Notes under the pieces: generated by a model | What the model saw: only the letters and a program-made list of their open reading frames with translations | What the model was told of the DNA's origin: nothing | Database searches by the model: none | Source of the DNA: Stenotrophomonas_A sp036566925 | GTDB taxonomy: Bacteria; Pseudomonadota; Gammaproteobacteria; Xanthomonadales; Xanthomonadaceae | Assembly (NCBI GenBank): GCA_036566925.1 | Contig: DATCVI010000230.1 | Coordinates: 1 to 52,130 of the forward strand | Direction: 5' to 3' | Length of the DNA: 52,130 bases | Made by a program: the position numbers and the translations under genes | Shown: in pieces, positions 17,622 through 27,258 of the stretch | How positions within the stretch are numbered: position 1 is the first letter of the stretch | How the letters are laid out: every line of letters begins with the position of its first letter

Positions 17622-17645
17622 ATCATATAGCTTGTGCTATATGAT
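17622..17645. promoter_or_regulatory. Candidate MntR operator in the mntR-mntH region
   Basis: ATCATATAGC and GCTATATGAT form a perfect 10-bp inverted repeat around TTGT, ending 25 bp before mntH. Each half carries TATGAT, a good -10 hexamer, one on each strand, so the site could cover both divergent promoters. The -35 regions are weak. Confidence 0.75.
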
Positions 17646-17670
17646 GCCTCATCGCCCCGGACCGTAGCCG

Positions 17671-19008
17671 ATGTCCCAGGAAGCCGCCCCGCTCAAGCAG
17701 TCCGCGAACTGGCCCCTCGCCCCGAGCCTGGGCGAGATGCACCGCAGCGTGCCGGTGCCGCGCGGCGGGCCCTGGTGGATGCGGCTTTTCGCCTTCCTCG
17801 GCCCGGGCTACATGGTCTCGGTCGGCTACATGGACCCGGGCAACTGGGCCACCGACATCGCCGGTGGTGCGCAATTCGGCTACCTGCTGCTGTCGGTCAT
17901 CCTGCTCTCCAACCTGATGGCAATCCTGCTGCAGGCCTTGTCGGCACGCCTGGGCATCGGTAGCGGGCGCGACCTGGCGCAAGCCTGCCGGGCGCACTAT
18001 TCGCGCCCGGTCAACCTGGGGCTGTGGGGCATCTGCGAAGCGGCGATCATCGCCTGCGACCTGGCCGAGGTCATCGGCACCGCGATCGCGCTCAAATTGC
18101 TGTTCGGCATTCCGTTGCTGGTCGGCGCGATCATCACCGCGATCGACGTGGTCCTGGTGCTGTGGCTGATGAACCGCGGCTTCCGTGCGTTGGAAGCGTT
18201 CGTCGTCGCCCTGCTGGCGATCATCTTCGCCTGCTTCGCAATCCAGATCGTGCTGGCGGCGCCGCCGATCGCCGAGGTTCTCGGCGGCTTCGTGCCGCGC
18301 GCGCAAGTGGTCACCGACCCGAAGGCGCTGTACCTGGCCATCGGCATCCTCGGCGCCACGGTCATGCCGCACAACCTCTACCTGCACTCGTCCATCGTGC
18401 AGACCCGCGCTTTCCCGCGGACCGACCAGGGCAAGCGTTCAGCGCTGCGCTGGGCGGTCACCGACAGCACGCTGGCGCTGATGCTGGCGTTGTTCATCAA
18501 CGCGGCGATCCTGATCCTCGCCGCGACGGTGTTTCATGCCCAGGGCCGTACCGACGTGCAGGAAATCGAGCAGGCCTACGAGCTGCTGGCGCCGATGCTC
18601 GGCGTCGGCCTGGCCTCTACCCTGTTCGCAGTCGCGTTGCTGGCTTCCGGCGTCAACTCAACGGTGACCGCGACCCTGGCCGGGCAGATCGTCATGGAGG
18701 GCTTCCTGCATCTGCGGCTGAAGCCGTGGGTACGCCGCCTGGTGACCCGCGGCATCGCGATCGTACCGGTGATCGTGGTCACCGCGTTGTACGGCGAACA
18801 AGGCACCGCGCACCTGTTGGTGCTGAGCCAGGTGGTGCTGTCTATGCAGTTGCCGTTCGCGGTAGTGCCGCTGGTGCGCTTCGTGTCCGACCGCAAACTG
18901 ATGGGCGACCTGGTGGCGCCACGCTGGATGGTGCGCCTGGCCTGGGTGATCGCCGCGCTGATCATCGTGCTCAACGCCAAGTTGCTGCTGGGCCTGTTCC
19001 TGCACTGA
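17671..19008 (+). CDS. mntH: Nramp-family Mn(II)/H+ symporter MntH
   Basis: A 445-residue inner-membrane divalent metal importer with about 11 transmembrane segments. The metal-binding DPGN motif of TM1 is at residues 55-58 (MDPGNWATD) and the TM6 motif is MPHNLYLHS. The N-terminal extension of about 35 residues is cytoplasmic. It is divergent from mntR with an inverted repeat covering the likely promoter, so repression by Mn-MntR is expected. The ATG at 17671 begins MSQEAAPLKQS; the Shine-Dalgarno is poor. Confidence 0.96.
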   Translation: MSQEAAPLKQSANWPLAPSLGEMHRSVPVPRGGPWWMRLFAFLGPGYMVSVGYMDPGNWATDIAGGAQFGYLLLSVILLSNLMAILLQALSARLGIGSGRDLAQACRAHYSRPVNLGLWGICEAAIIACDLAEVIGTAIALKLLFGIPLLVGAIITAIDVVLVLWLMNRGFRALEAFVVALLAIIFACFAIQIVLAAPPIAEVLGGFVPRAQVVTDPKALYLAIGILGATVMPHNLYLHSSIVQTRAFPRTDQGKRSALRWAVTDSTLALMLALFINAAILILAATVFHAQGRTDVQEIEQAYELLAPMLGVGLASTLFAVALLASGVNSTVTATLAGQIVMEGFLHLRLKPWVRRLVTRGIAIVPVIVVTALYGEQGTAHLLVLSQVVLSMQLPFAVVPLVRFVSDRKLMGDLVAPRWMVRLAWVIAALIIVLNAKLLLGLFLH

Positions 19009-19058
19009 GGTCGCCGCAGTTACAGTGTGCCGGCCCTCCCCCAGGCCGGATACCCGCA

Positions 19059-20246
19059 ATGCCCGTTTCCCTGCACGCCGATGCCCTGCTCCGCCGCCGC
19101 GATGGCCACCACGCCCGCGTGACGTTCGTCGAGCTGTTCTTCGACCTGGTCTATGTATTCGCCGTCACCCAGGTCAGTCACCTGCTGCTGCACCACCTTG
19201 ACCCACTCGGGGCATTGCAGACGCTGATCGTCTGGTTCGCGGTGTGGCTGGGGTGGCAGTACACCTGCTGGGCGAGCAACTGGTTCGACCCGGACAAGCC
19301 GGCCATCCGCAACTTGATGTTCACGCTGATGCTGCTGGCGATGCTGCTGTCGGCCGCAATCCCGCAGGCCTTCGGCGAACGCGCCTGGCTATTCGCCGGC
19401 AGCTATGTCGCGATCCAGTTGGGGCGTACGTTGTATATCCGCTGGCTGTTGCGCGGCGGCCACCCATTGGCGCCCAACTACAGCCGCATGTGCGTGTGGC
19501 TGTCGATCTCGGCGCTGTTCTGGATCGGCGGCGCGTTGGCCCCTTCCCTGCCCCTGCGCATGGCGCTGTGGGCCATTGCCGTCGCCTGCGAGTACCTGTC
19601 GCCGATGTTCGGCTTCGCCTTGCCGGTGCTCGGACGCTCGCGTACCTCGGAGTGGACCATCGAGGGCGGGCATCTGGCAGAGCGATGCCAGCTGTTCGTG
19701 ATCGTCGCGCTCGGCGAAACCCTGCTCGCCAGCGGCGCCAGCCTGGCCGACGCCGAACAGTGGAATGGCGCGCTGGTATCGGCGTTGCTGGCGACCTTCC
19801 TCGGCACGCTTGGCATGTGGTGGCTGTACTTCGCCACCTCCTGCGAGGACGCGACCCGCCGCATCACCCACAGCCCCGATCCCGGCCGGATCGGCGCCGC
19901 CTACCATTACCTGCACGCCATCTTGGTGGGCGGGATCATCGTCACCGCGGTCGGCAACGACCTGGTGCTGGCGCATCCGCACGCGCACCCGCTGGCGGCG
20001 CAAACCGCGGTGCTATTGGCGGGACCGGCGATCTACCTGCTGGGGAGCGCGATCTACAAGCGCGTTGTTTATGGCCGCGCCCCCAGGTCGCATGTTGCCG
20101 GGGTGGTGGCGCTGGCCTTGCTCGGCGCAGTGGCACCGCGATTGGACCTGCTGATGCTGGGCTGGGCGACGACCGCCGTGGTGGTGGCGATCGGGTGGGT
20201 GGAGATGCGGGGGCTGGGGCGGCGGAGTCAATCGGAGGCCCTGTAG
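19059..20246 (+). CDS. LtrA-family (low temperature requirement) membrane protein
   Basis: A 395-residue membrane protein of the LtrA family, recognised by VTFVELFFDLVYVFAVTQVSH at the N-terminus and by HLAERCQLFVIVALGETLLASG in the middle. About 10-11 hydrophobic segments follow one another. The family takes its name from a Listeria low-temperature mutant and its activity is unknown. The ATG at 19059 is right for the family; the open frame reaching 1 kb further left is only the shadow of mntH. It follows mntH by 50 bp. Confidence 0.85.
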   Translation: MPVSLHADALLRRRDGHHARVTFVELFFDLVYVFAVTQVSHLLLHHLDPLGALQTLIVWFAVWLGWQYTCWASNWFDPDKPAIRNLMFTLMLLAMLLSAAIPQAFGERAWLFAGSYVAIQLGRTLYIRWLLRGGHPLAPNYSRMCVWLSISALFWIGGALAPSLPLRMALWAIAVACEYLSPMFGFALPVLGRSRTSEWTIEGGHLAERCQLFVIVALGETLLASGASLADAEQWNGALVSALLATFLGTLGMWWLYFATSCEDATRRITHSPDPGRIGAAYHYLHAILVGGIIVTAVGNDLVLAHPHAHPLAAQTAVLLAGPAIYLLGSAIYKRVVYGRAPRSHVAGVVALALLGAVAPRLDLLMLGWATTAVVVAIGWVEMRGLGRRSQSEAL

Positions 20247-20276
20247 CCTCATTTCCGCGCGCAACTCCGACGACCA

Positions 20277-20315
20277 TTGACGCGCTGCCATTGCCTGACT
20301 AAAGTCAGGCAATGG
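20277..20315 (+). promoter_or_regulatory. Promoter and overlapping 13-bp palindrome at the MarR-GNAT start
   Basis: TTGACG (20277-20282) and TAAAGT (20300-20305) are 17 bp apart, placing transcription start about at the ATG at 20312. The perfect inverted repeat CCATTGCCTGACT/AGTCAGGCAATGG (20288-20315, 2-nt centre) covers the -10 and the start codon. No usable Shine-Dalgarno is present, so a leaderless, self-repressed message is likely. Confidence 0.65.
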
Positions 20316-21205
20316 ACGAAGCCCAGATCTCGCAGGTCCGCAGGTTCAACCGCGCGGTGACACAGCGGATAGGCGCGCTCAGTGATGACTATCTCGCCAG
20401 CGGTCGCCCCCTAGGCGAGGCGCGCCTGCTGTTCGAGATCGGCCTGGCCGGCGCCACCGTGCGCGAATTGCGTGCCCGGCTAGCCCTGGACTCGGGCTAC
20501 CTCAGCCGCATGTTGCGAGCGCTGGAGCAGCAGATCTTGGTCACCTCGCAACCGGACGCTTCGGATGCGCGCGTACGGCGGGTGCAATTGACCGCGAAGG
20601 GCAGGAAGACCTGGGCAGCGCTGGATAAGCGCTCTGGTGACTTGGCCGCCTCGGTGCTGGCACCGCTCGGCGACTCGCAACGCATACGGCTGCTGGCCGC
20701 AATGGCAGAAGTGGAGCGTCTGCTGCGCGCCTCGGCGGTAGAAATCGCGGTGGCAGACCCCGCGGGCCGTGAAGCGCAATGTTGCCTTCACGCCTATTTC
20801 GACGAGTTGCGCAAGCGCTTCGACGAAGGCTTCGACCCCTCGCTCACCGTGTCAGCCGATCCCGATGAGTTGGTGCCGCCGCTGGGGTGGTTCCTGTTGG
20901 CGCATCTGGACGGCGCGCCGGTGGGTTGCGGCGCGCTCAAGATCAAGGATGGTATCGGCGAGATAAAGCGCATGTGGGTGTCGCCCGACACGCGCGGGCT
21001 TGGCATCGCCCAACGCCTGCTGCAATCGCTGGAGGCCCAAGCCAGGGCGGCAGGCGTGGATACCCTGCGCCTGGATACCCACCGCAGTCTCAGCGAAGCC
21101 CGCGCGCTTTACCTGCGAAACGGCTACGTGGAGATTGCTGCGTACAACAACAATCCGTATGCGGGCTATTGGTTTGAGAAGCGGGACTTGCAGGGGCGAG
21201 GCTGA
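20312..21205 (+). CDS. MarR-type HTH / GNAT acetyltransferase fusion
   Basis: A 297-residue two-domain protein. Residues 1 to about 140 are a MarR-like winged helix (TVRELRARLALDSGYLSRMLRALEQQ, then the wing DARVRRVQLTAKGR). Residues about 145-297 are a GNAT acetyltransferase with the acetyl-CoA loop spread over MWVSPDTRGLGIAQRLLQ and the late YLRNGYVEIAAYNNNPYAGYW. Such fusions are known in several phyla; the ligand or substrate is generally unknown. The start codon lies in a perfect palindrome, which suggests autoregulation. It is the last gene before the guaA-associated cassette, and its base usage is like the core genes. Confidence 0.85.
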   Translation: MDEAQISQVRRFNRAVTQRIGALSDDYLASGRPLGEARLLFEIGLAGATVRELRARLALDSGYLSRMLRALEQQILVTSQPDASDARVRRVQLTAKGRKTWAALDKRSGDLAASVLAPLGDSQRIRLLAAMAEVERLLRASAVEIAVADPAGREAQCCLHAYFDELRKRFDEGFDPSLTVSADPDELVPPLGWFLLAHLDGAPVGCGALKIKDGIGEIKRMWVSPDTRGLGIAQRLLQSLEAQARAAGVDTLRLDTHRSLSEARALYLRNGYVEIAAYNNNPYAGYWFEKRDLQGRG

Positions 21206-21529
21206 TCATCCCTGCCCGGTTGGGGCGGCGAGATAGCCGACCTCACTCCCACTCAATCATCCGCAGGTCGTTCAAACCCGCGTGGCTAAAGGACTTGGCT
21301 GTGATGGACATGGGTCTTTACCGTCGCTTTTACCGTCATGACCACAGATCTTTTGCTGATGCCGGAGATGGAGCGATCCGTTAGAAGGAGTCCGCTTGCT
21401 CTATTGGCTCTTGGAGCGGGATCGCGGTGATGACCTCAACGTCTTTAACACCCCATATCCGCTGGGCATCGGTGCGCTCGATGTGAAGCGAACAAGCCCA
21501 GTTTGCTCAAACACAGCCGACCCAGTGGC
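21206..21529. other. Gene-poor left end of the island
   Basis: This 324-bp stretch holds the distal att repeat and, on the minus strand, the 22-codon frame ending IEWE. From about 21503 to 21381 there is a 41-codon stop-terminated frame without a start (ending EPIEQADSF) that looks like the tail of a broken gene. I see no promoter or intact gene. It may be what is left of the integration module. Confidence 0.5.
21239..21258. repeat. Distal attachment-site repeat (guaA 3'-end duplicate)
   Basis: GACCTCACTCCCACTCAATC, identical to 25598-25617. Read on the minus strand it ends a 22-codon frame (21243-21311) whose last residues are IEWE-stop, the same C-terminus as GuaA. Confidence 0.8.
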
Positions 21530-22279
21530 TTACATATAGATGAGCCGGTTGAGCTTCTCGAGGAAGCCGGCATCGGAATTGCTCAAATTCGCAAGACCGA
21601 AACGTTCTTGCACAATCGCGGAGACCAAATCGCGGCGCTTCGGCAGGCGATCCTTCTCGGCCGCTGCGAGCGCCGCTGCCATCTCCTTCTTTTTAAGGTT
21701 AGTGCAGTAAGCCGGCGCAGCAGGCTGCTGGCGCCACGAATCCGCGAGGGATCCAGCATCGAATGCGTCGAAGCCGGTCTCTTCGACCAGGCGCATCGCC
21801 ACTTCTCGATCGACTGTGCGATCGGCAGCAACGGGTATCGCGATACGGTCGGGATTTCCCGGCGCCACCCCGAATTCGGCGAATGCTTGGGCTCCTATCG
21901 CGTTCCACGCCTTGGCGATCGGCCGGCCTAATTGTTCCACTACCCACAGGCTTTCCACCTGGCCCGCGTCAATCGCCTCGATCGCGCCGTCCCGCACTGG
22001 ATAATAGTTGGCAGTGTCGATCACCACCGTTTCTTCCGGAACGTCCGCGAGAAGGGATTTGACTTTCGAGTGGCTTGCAAACGGGATCGAGAGGATGATC
22101 ACGTCCACGTCCCTCACCGCGTCTTGGGCGGTTGCCGCGCGGGCACCGTTAGCCAGTAACTGTTTGTCGATTGTCTCGGGGCCACGGGAGTTTGCGACCT
22201 TGATCTCATGACCAGCTTTGGACAATTCACGGACAAGTGTCTTTCCGATATTGCCGGTGCCCAGAATGCCTACTTTCAT
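21530..22279 (-). CDS. NADPH-dependent F420 reductase-like oxidoreductase
   Basis: A 249-residue Rossmann protein of the F420-dependent NADP reductase superfamily. The N-terminal MKVGILGTGNIGKTLVREL binds the dinucleotide and ANSRGPETI follows at the phosphate end. VIDTANYYPVRDG and VVEQLGRPIAKAWNAIGA resemble the many bacterial homologues that act without F420. The ATG at 22279 has GGAGTAGGAATC before it, a strong ribosome-binding site. It is the last of three minus-strand redox genes of the island and might supply reduced cofactor or reduce a product. The substrate is unknown. Confidence 0.85.
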   Translation of the reverse strand: MKVGILGTGNIGKTLVRELSKAGHEIKVANSRGPETIDKQLLANGARAATAQDAVRDVDVIILSIPFASHSKVKSLLADVPEETVVIDTANYYPVRDGAIEAIDAGQVESLWVVEQLGRPIAKAWNAIGAQAFAEFGVAPGNPDRIAIPVAADRTVDREVAMRLVEETGFDAFDAGSLADSWRQQPAAPAYCTNLKKKEMAAALAAAEKDRLPKRRDLVSAIVQERFGLANLSNSDAGFLEKLNRLIYM

Positions 22280-22303
22280 GATTCCTACTCCATTTCACTT
22301 GGT

Positions 22304-22326
22304 TCGTATTAGTGAACAATCTTGCA
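22304..22326. promoter_or_regulatory. Inverted repeat upstream of the F420 reductase-like gene
   Basis: TTCACT and AGTGAA are separated by 11 nt, 25 bp ahead of the start codon of the minus-strand reductase gene. The spacing fits a dimeric repressor such as HxlR or TetR. It differs from the two palindromes at the TetR gene, so another regulator would be involved. Confidence 0.4.
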
Positions 22327-22444
22327 GAGGGACGGAGACAATGGTGTCCCACAGTTTTTGGTTCTTGCCACTCACTTAGATTGCATCGACGGTTCGAGTA
22401 AGCCTGATCTTAGTCGTGCGCCACCTAGCTCCGGAAAAGATCCC

Positions 22445-23767
22445 TCAGCCACTGACCCGCGGGTCTAGCCCGTATTGAGTCGGCGCGCCGAGATGATCGC
22501 GCAGCGTCGTGCCCTCATAATCCCGATGAAAAAGCCCGCGCTCCTGGAGAATCGGGACCACGCTGTCGACGAAGGCATCGATTCCGTCCTCAAACACGTC
22601 AGGCGACAGCCAGAAGCCATCAGCAGCGCCCGCTTCGAACCATTCCTGCATATGATCGGCGGCCTCAACGGCCGGGCCGACGATCGCTGGGTGATAGTCG
22701 ATAACGCCATGGGCGAGCACGTCGCGCAGGCTCCAACCTTCACGTGCGATCTTGAGCGCGTTCGCCGAACGAGGGTCGCCTGGCGACGGACGCGCGGCGG
22801 CCAATTGCGCCGGTGTAAGCGGCGCGTCCAGCTGGCCTGAATCGAGCCGCAGCCCCAGCATCTGACCGAGATATACGACGCGCTGCGGAAACGTCTGCCC
22901 GCTCAGCGCAATTCGTCGGTCCAAGCCTGCGCGTCGATCACGCGCGATTGTCGTCATCAAACCAGCGAAGAACTTGATTTCGTCCGGGTTCCGCCCTGCA
23001 CGTTCGGCTGCGTTCCGAAGGGCGCTTCGCTGGGCGCGTGCGTCCTCGATTGCGAAGACGGCACCGATCACGCCACTGGCATAGCGGCCAGCAACCTCCA
23101 GCCCCTGGGCGCCGCCGCCGGCTTGGAAAATCACCGGCTGGCCCTGTTCCGAAGGTGGGAGCTGAAGCAGACCGCTGGCGGCCACATGGCGCCCTTTCAG
23201 ATTAATTGGCCGGAGCTTGGTGGGATCGGCGAAACGGCCGGATTCCTTGTCATGCAGCCACGCGTCCAACCCCCAGGTACCCCATAAGGCCTGCACAAGC
23301 TGGATGAATTCATGCAGTCGCTCATATTTCTCGTTACGAGGTGGCAGGGCTCGTCCGTAGAGGGCGGCGACACCAGGATCGCTGGAGGGCACGGCGTTCC
23401 ATCCGACTCGACCGTGGCTCATCAGGTCGAGCGCTTTGAATTGGCGAGCCAAATTGAAGGGTTCGTTGAACGTCGTGGAGCCGGTGGCGACCAATCCGAT
23501 CCGCTGGGTCTCGCGCGCGACGGCGGCAAACGTCAACAGCGGCTCATTGATATTCAACGGAGCCTCGGTCTCGAGGTCGTTCTGCCACGCTGGAAAATCC
23601 GGGGCGAACAGGAATTGGAACTTACCCCGTTCAGCGGCTTGAGCGTACCGCACCTGACTGTCGAAACTCGTGTAATTCTTGGGGTCCACACCCGGCATCC
23701 GCCATGCTCCGGATTGCGAGCCGTAACCGCCGTTGAAGACCATCCCAATCATCATTTGCCTGGTCAT
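22445..23767 (-). CDS. NtaA/SnaA/DszA-family FMN-dependent monooxygenase
   Basis: A 440-residue bacterial-luciferase-like (LLM) flavin monooxygenase of the NtaA/SnaA/DszA family. It uses FMNH2 supplied by a separate reductase to oxidise small organics such as aminopolycarboxylates or sulfones. Recognisable parts are the opening MIGMVFNGGYGSQSGAWRMP, LFAPDFPAWQ, STTFNEPFNLARQFKALDLM, SHGRVGWNAVPS and QPVIFQAGGGAQGLEVAGRYA. The ATG at 23767 begins MTRQMMIG; frame further left reads like noncoding sequence. It sits about 165 bp from each neighbouring redox gene, so separate promoters are possible. The substrate is unknown. Confidence 0.9.
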   Translation of the reverse strand: MTRQMMIGMVFNGGYGSQSGAWRMPGVDPKNYTSFDSQVRYAQAAERGKFQFLFAPDFPAWQNDLETEAPLNINEPLLTFAAVARETQRIGLVATGSTTFNEPFNLARQFKALDLMSHGRVGWNAVPSSDPGVAALYGRALPPRNEKYERLHEFIQLVQALWGTWGLDAWLHDKESGRFADPTKLRPINLKGRHVAASGLLQLPPSEQGQPVIFQAGGGAQGLEVAGRYASGVIGAVFAIEDARAQRSALRNAAERAGRNPDEIKFFAGLMTTIARDRRAGLDRRIALSGQTFPQRVVYLGQMLGLRLDSGQLDAPLTPAQLAAARPSPGDPRSANALKIAREGWSLRDVLAHGVIDYHPAIVGPAVEAADHMQEWFEAGAADGFWLSPDVFEDGIDAFVDSVVPILQERGLFHRDYEGTTLRDHLGAPTQYGLDPRVSG

Positions 23768-23931
23768 GTTGATTCCCGACTGCTCCCGTTCCCGGCAACT
23801 TGCCGTTTGGATGCACTGATCCGTCAGCCGATTGCCGAGACTTCGAGGGCCCGACACCTCAGCCGGACCAGCCACCGGCCGACGTGACCAGCTTTATTGC
23901 TGTGCAATGACGTGATTCATAACTCAATGCT

Positions 23932-24687
23932 TCAGCTCGGGTCTTGCCATGCGGAGAGCATTGCCAAGGCTGCTTCATAGTTGCCAGCAGCCTCGGCAGT
24001 ACGGAGATATTTGGCTCGCTCCACGATGATTTCCCGTGGCGTGGGTTCGCCATGCAAAAGAACGAGCGCCTCGTCGAGGAAGTCTTCCAGAGGCATAGCA
24101 TGCTCGTCCTTTTCCTGACCGAACAACGTCGTTTGCACACCAGGCGGAGCCAATTCGACGACGCGCACGGAGGTATTTGCGAGCTGCACACGCAAGCCCT
24201 CGGTAAACGAATGAACAGCCGCCTTGGTGGCGCTATATGTCATCGCAATGGGGAACGGAACAAATGCCAATGCGGAACTGACATTGATAAGGACACTATC
24301 TTTCTGCTTCGCAAGTTGCGGCAAGAAAGCATAGGTCATCCGAATGGTGCCTAAGAGGTTGATCGCGACGGCCTCCGCTGCAACCCCAAGTGACTCAGGA
24401 TTCATCGCATCTTCGCGCGGCATAATGCCCGCGTTGTTAATCACGACATTCAATTCGGGATAACGCGCGGCTACTAGCTCACTGGCGCGGGTGATGGACG
24501 TAGCATCGGCCACATCGAGCTCAATAGCCTCGATGCCCGGATGATCGGCAGCGATCTGCTCCAGCAGCGCCTTGCGCCGCCCCGCGACGACCACCTTGTT
24601 GCCCGCCTTATGAAACCGCAGCGCTAGACCGAGCCCTATGCCCGCAGTGGAACCGCTGATAAGGATGGTATTGCCAGACGGCTTCAT
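23932..24687 (-). CDS. SDR-family oxidoreductase (DltE-like)
   Basis: A 251-residue short-chain dehydrogenase with the cofactor motif SGSTAGIGLGLALRFH, the NNAGIMPRED motif and the active-site Ser/Tyr/Lys in INVSSALAFVP and MTYSATKAAVHSF. It resembles the DltE-like group, often found beside TetR repressors. The ATG at 24687 is chosen because GGAGAAG lies 6 nt before it. The promoter contains two tandem palindromes shared with the divergent TetR gene, so repression by that protein is very likely. Codon use differs from the core genes. Confidence 0.88.
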   Translation of the reverse strand: MKPSGNTILISGSTAGIGLGLALRFHKAGNKVVVAGRRKALLEQIAADHPGIEAIELDVADATSITRASELVAARYPELNVVINNAGIMPREDAMNPESLGVAAEAVAINLLGTIRMTYAFLPQLAKQKDSVLINVSSALAFVPFPIAMTYSATKAAVHSFTEGLRVQLANTSVRVVELAPPGVQTTLFGQEKDEHAMPLEDFLDEALVLLHGEPTPREIIVERAKYLRTAEAAGNYEAALAMLSAWQDPS

Positions 24688-24724
24688 ATTCTTCTCCAGA
24701 TTGGTGGAACGGGTAGAATTGAAA

Positions 24725-24776
24725 CGGACAGCTGTCCGCAAGCCGCAATATTAACGGACAGTTGTCCGCTTAGCAA
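24725..24776 (-). promoter_or_regulatory. SDR promoter with two tandem TetR operators
   Basis: CGGACAGCTGTCCG (24725-24738, perfect palindrome) and CGGACAGTTGTCCG (24755-24768, central mismatch) have centres 30 bp apart, about three helical turns. On the minus strand TTGCTA (24776-24771) and TAATAT (24753-24748) make a promoter with a 17-bp spacer. The second operator fills that spacer and the first lies just past the start point. Confidence 0.75.
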
Positions 24777-24800
24777 CAGACCTTTCGAGGAGGAGAACAA

Positions 24801-25397
24801 ATGGCAGAGCAACAGAAGGTTGAGCGTCGTGCGCGTGCCGACGCTTTACTTAACCGCGAGCGCATTTTGGAGGTAGCGTTAGCGGAGCTGCCTCATTCTG
24901 CGGACGTTCCCCTAAGCGTGATCGCCAGGAAGGCTGGCGTAGGACAAGGGACCTTCTATCGCCACTTCCCGACGCGAGAGGCACTGGTGATGGAGGTCTA
25001 CCGCTATGAGATGTTGCAGGTTGCAAAGTACGCGGAACATTTGCTCCAGAGTCGCCCGCCCGACCAAGCGCTGCGTGAGTGGATGGCTCGTCTTGCCGAG
25101 TACGCCATGAACAAGGCTGGCTTGGCTGATGCAATACGCGAGGTGTCCAGTGTGGGGGACTGTGCAGGAAAGGAGAGTTATGCCCCCGTGGTCGCTGCAG
25201 CCCAGTCCTTACTTGACGCAAATGAGAAGGCGGGCACGATCCGCCCTGGCATCACCACTGATGACTTTTTTCTGGCCATTGCAGGTATTTGGCAGATCAA
25301 CTTCAACGATGAGTGGAAACCCCGGCTGGGTTGGCTCATGGACTTTGTTATGGAAGGACTACGCGCGGGCGCGCCGGCACGGCCTGCCTCGGCCTGA
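24801..25397 (+). CDS. TetR/AcrR-family regulator
   Basis: A 198-residue TetR-type repressor. The helix-turn-helix is in residues 20-62, with VPLSVIARKAGVGQGTFYRHFPTREALV typical of the family. The rest is a helical ligand-binding domain with a C-terminal region close to the SBP-/TetR_C33-like group. GAGGAGAA lies upstream of the ATG. It is divergent from the SDR gene, and the two palindromes between them are its likely operators. The inducer may be a substrate of the neighbouring redox enzymes, but this is inference. Confidence 0.9.
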   Translation: MAEQQKVERRARADALLNRERILEVALAELPHSADVPLSVIARKAGVGQGTFYRHFPTREALVMEVYRYEMLQVAKYAEHLLQSRPPDQALREWMARLAEYAMNKAGLADAIREVSSVGDCAGKESYAPVVAAAQSLLDANEKAGTIRPGITTDDFFLAIAGIWQINFNDEWKPRLGWLMDFVMEGLRAGAPARPASA

Positions 25398-25601
25398 GAC
25401 GTTAGGACCACTCGGTTCACAAGGGCCAGTGTCAAACGGTTAGTGAACCCGAGCGGTGGCTGGAAGCATACATGGGGCGACGTTATGGGCCGTGAGCCAG
25501 ATAAGAGCGTCGTGCGATAGCTGCCGCAACGCATTTCGTTCTAGATCAACACGTTATGGAAGATTTTCGATAGCTGACGATAGTCCCCGAAGGACCGGAC
25601 C

Positions 25602-27167
<1,566 letters not shown>

Positions 27168-27214
27168 GGGGCCGGGAGCTTGGAGCGGGAATGGACGATC
27201 ACTGCGACACATAT

Positions 27215-27248
27215 GAAAAGAGGGACACGGTGTCCGTCTCCCTCTTTC
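27215..27248. terminator. Hairpin between guaB and guaA
   Basis: GAAAAGAGGGA pairs with TCCCTCTTTC with one bulged A. The interior contains a second, competing palindrome (GGACAC-G-GTGTCC). On the minus strand it lies just after guaB and about 48 bp before the guaA start. It could attenuate guaA or protect the guaB message. Confidence 0.5.
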
Positions 27249-27258
27249 ATCGACCGGC

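Noticed and set aside
19030..19049. CCGGCC/GGCCGG stem between mntH and the LtrA gene.
   Set aside because: Short stem with 8-nt loop and no T run; common by chance in this GC-rich DNA.
18024..20246. A 740-codon frame joining part of mntH to the LtrA gene, a possible fusion.
   Set aside because: The first 345 codons are a frame-shifted shadow of mntH with an Arg/Pro-rich translation; the real LtrA protein starts at 19059.
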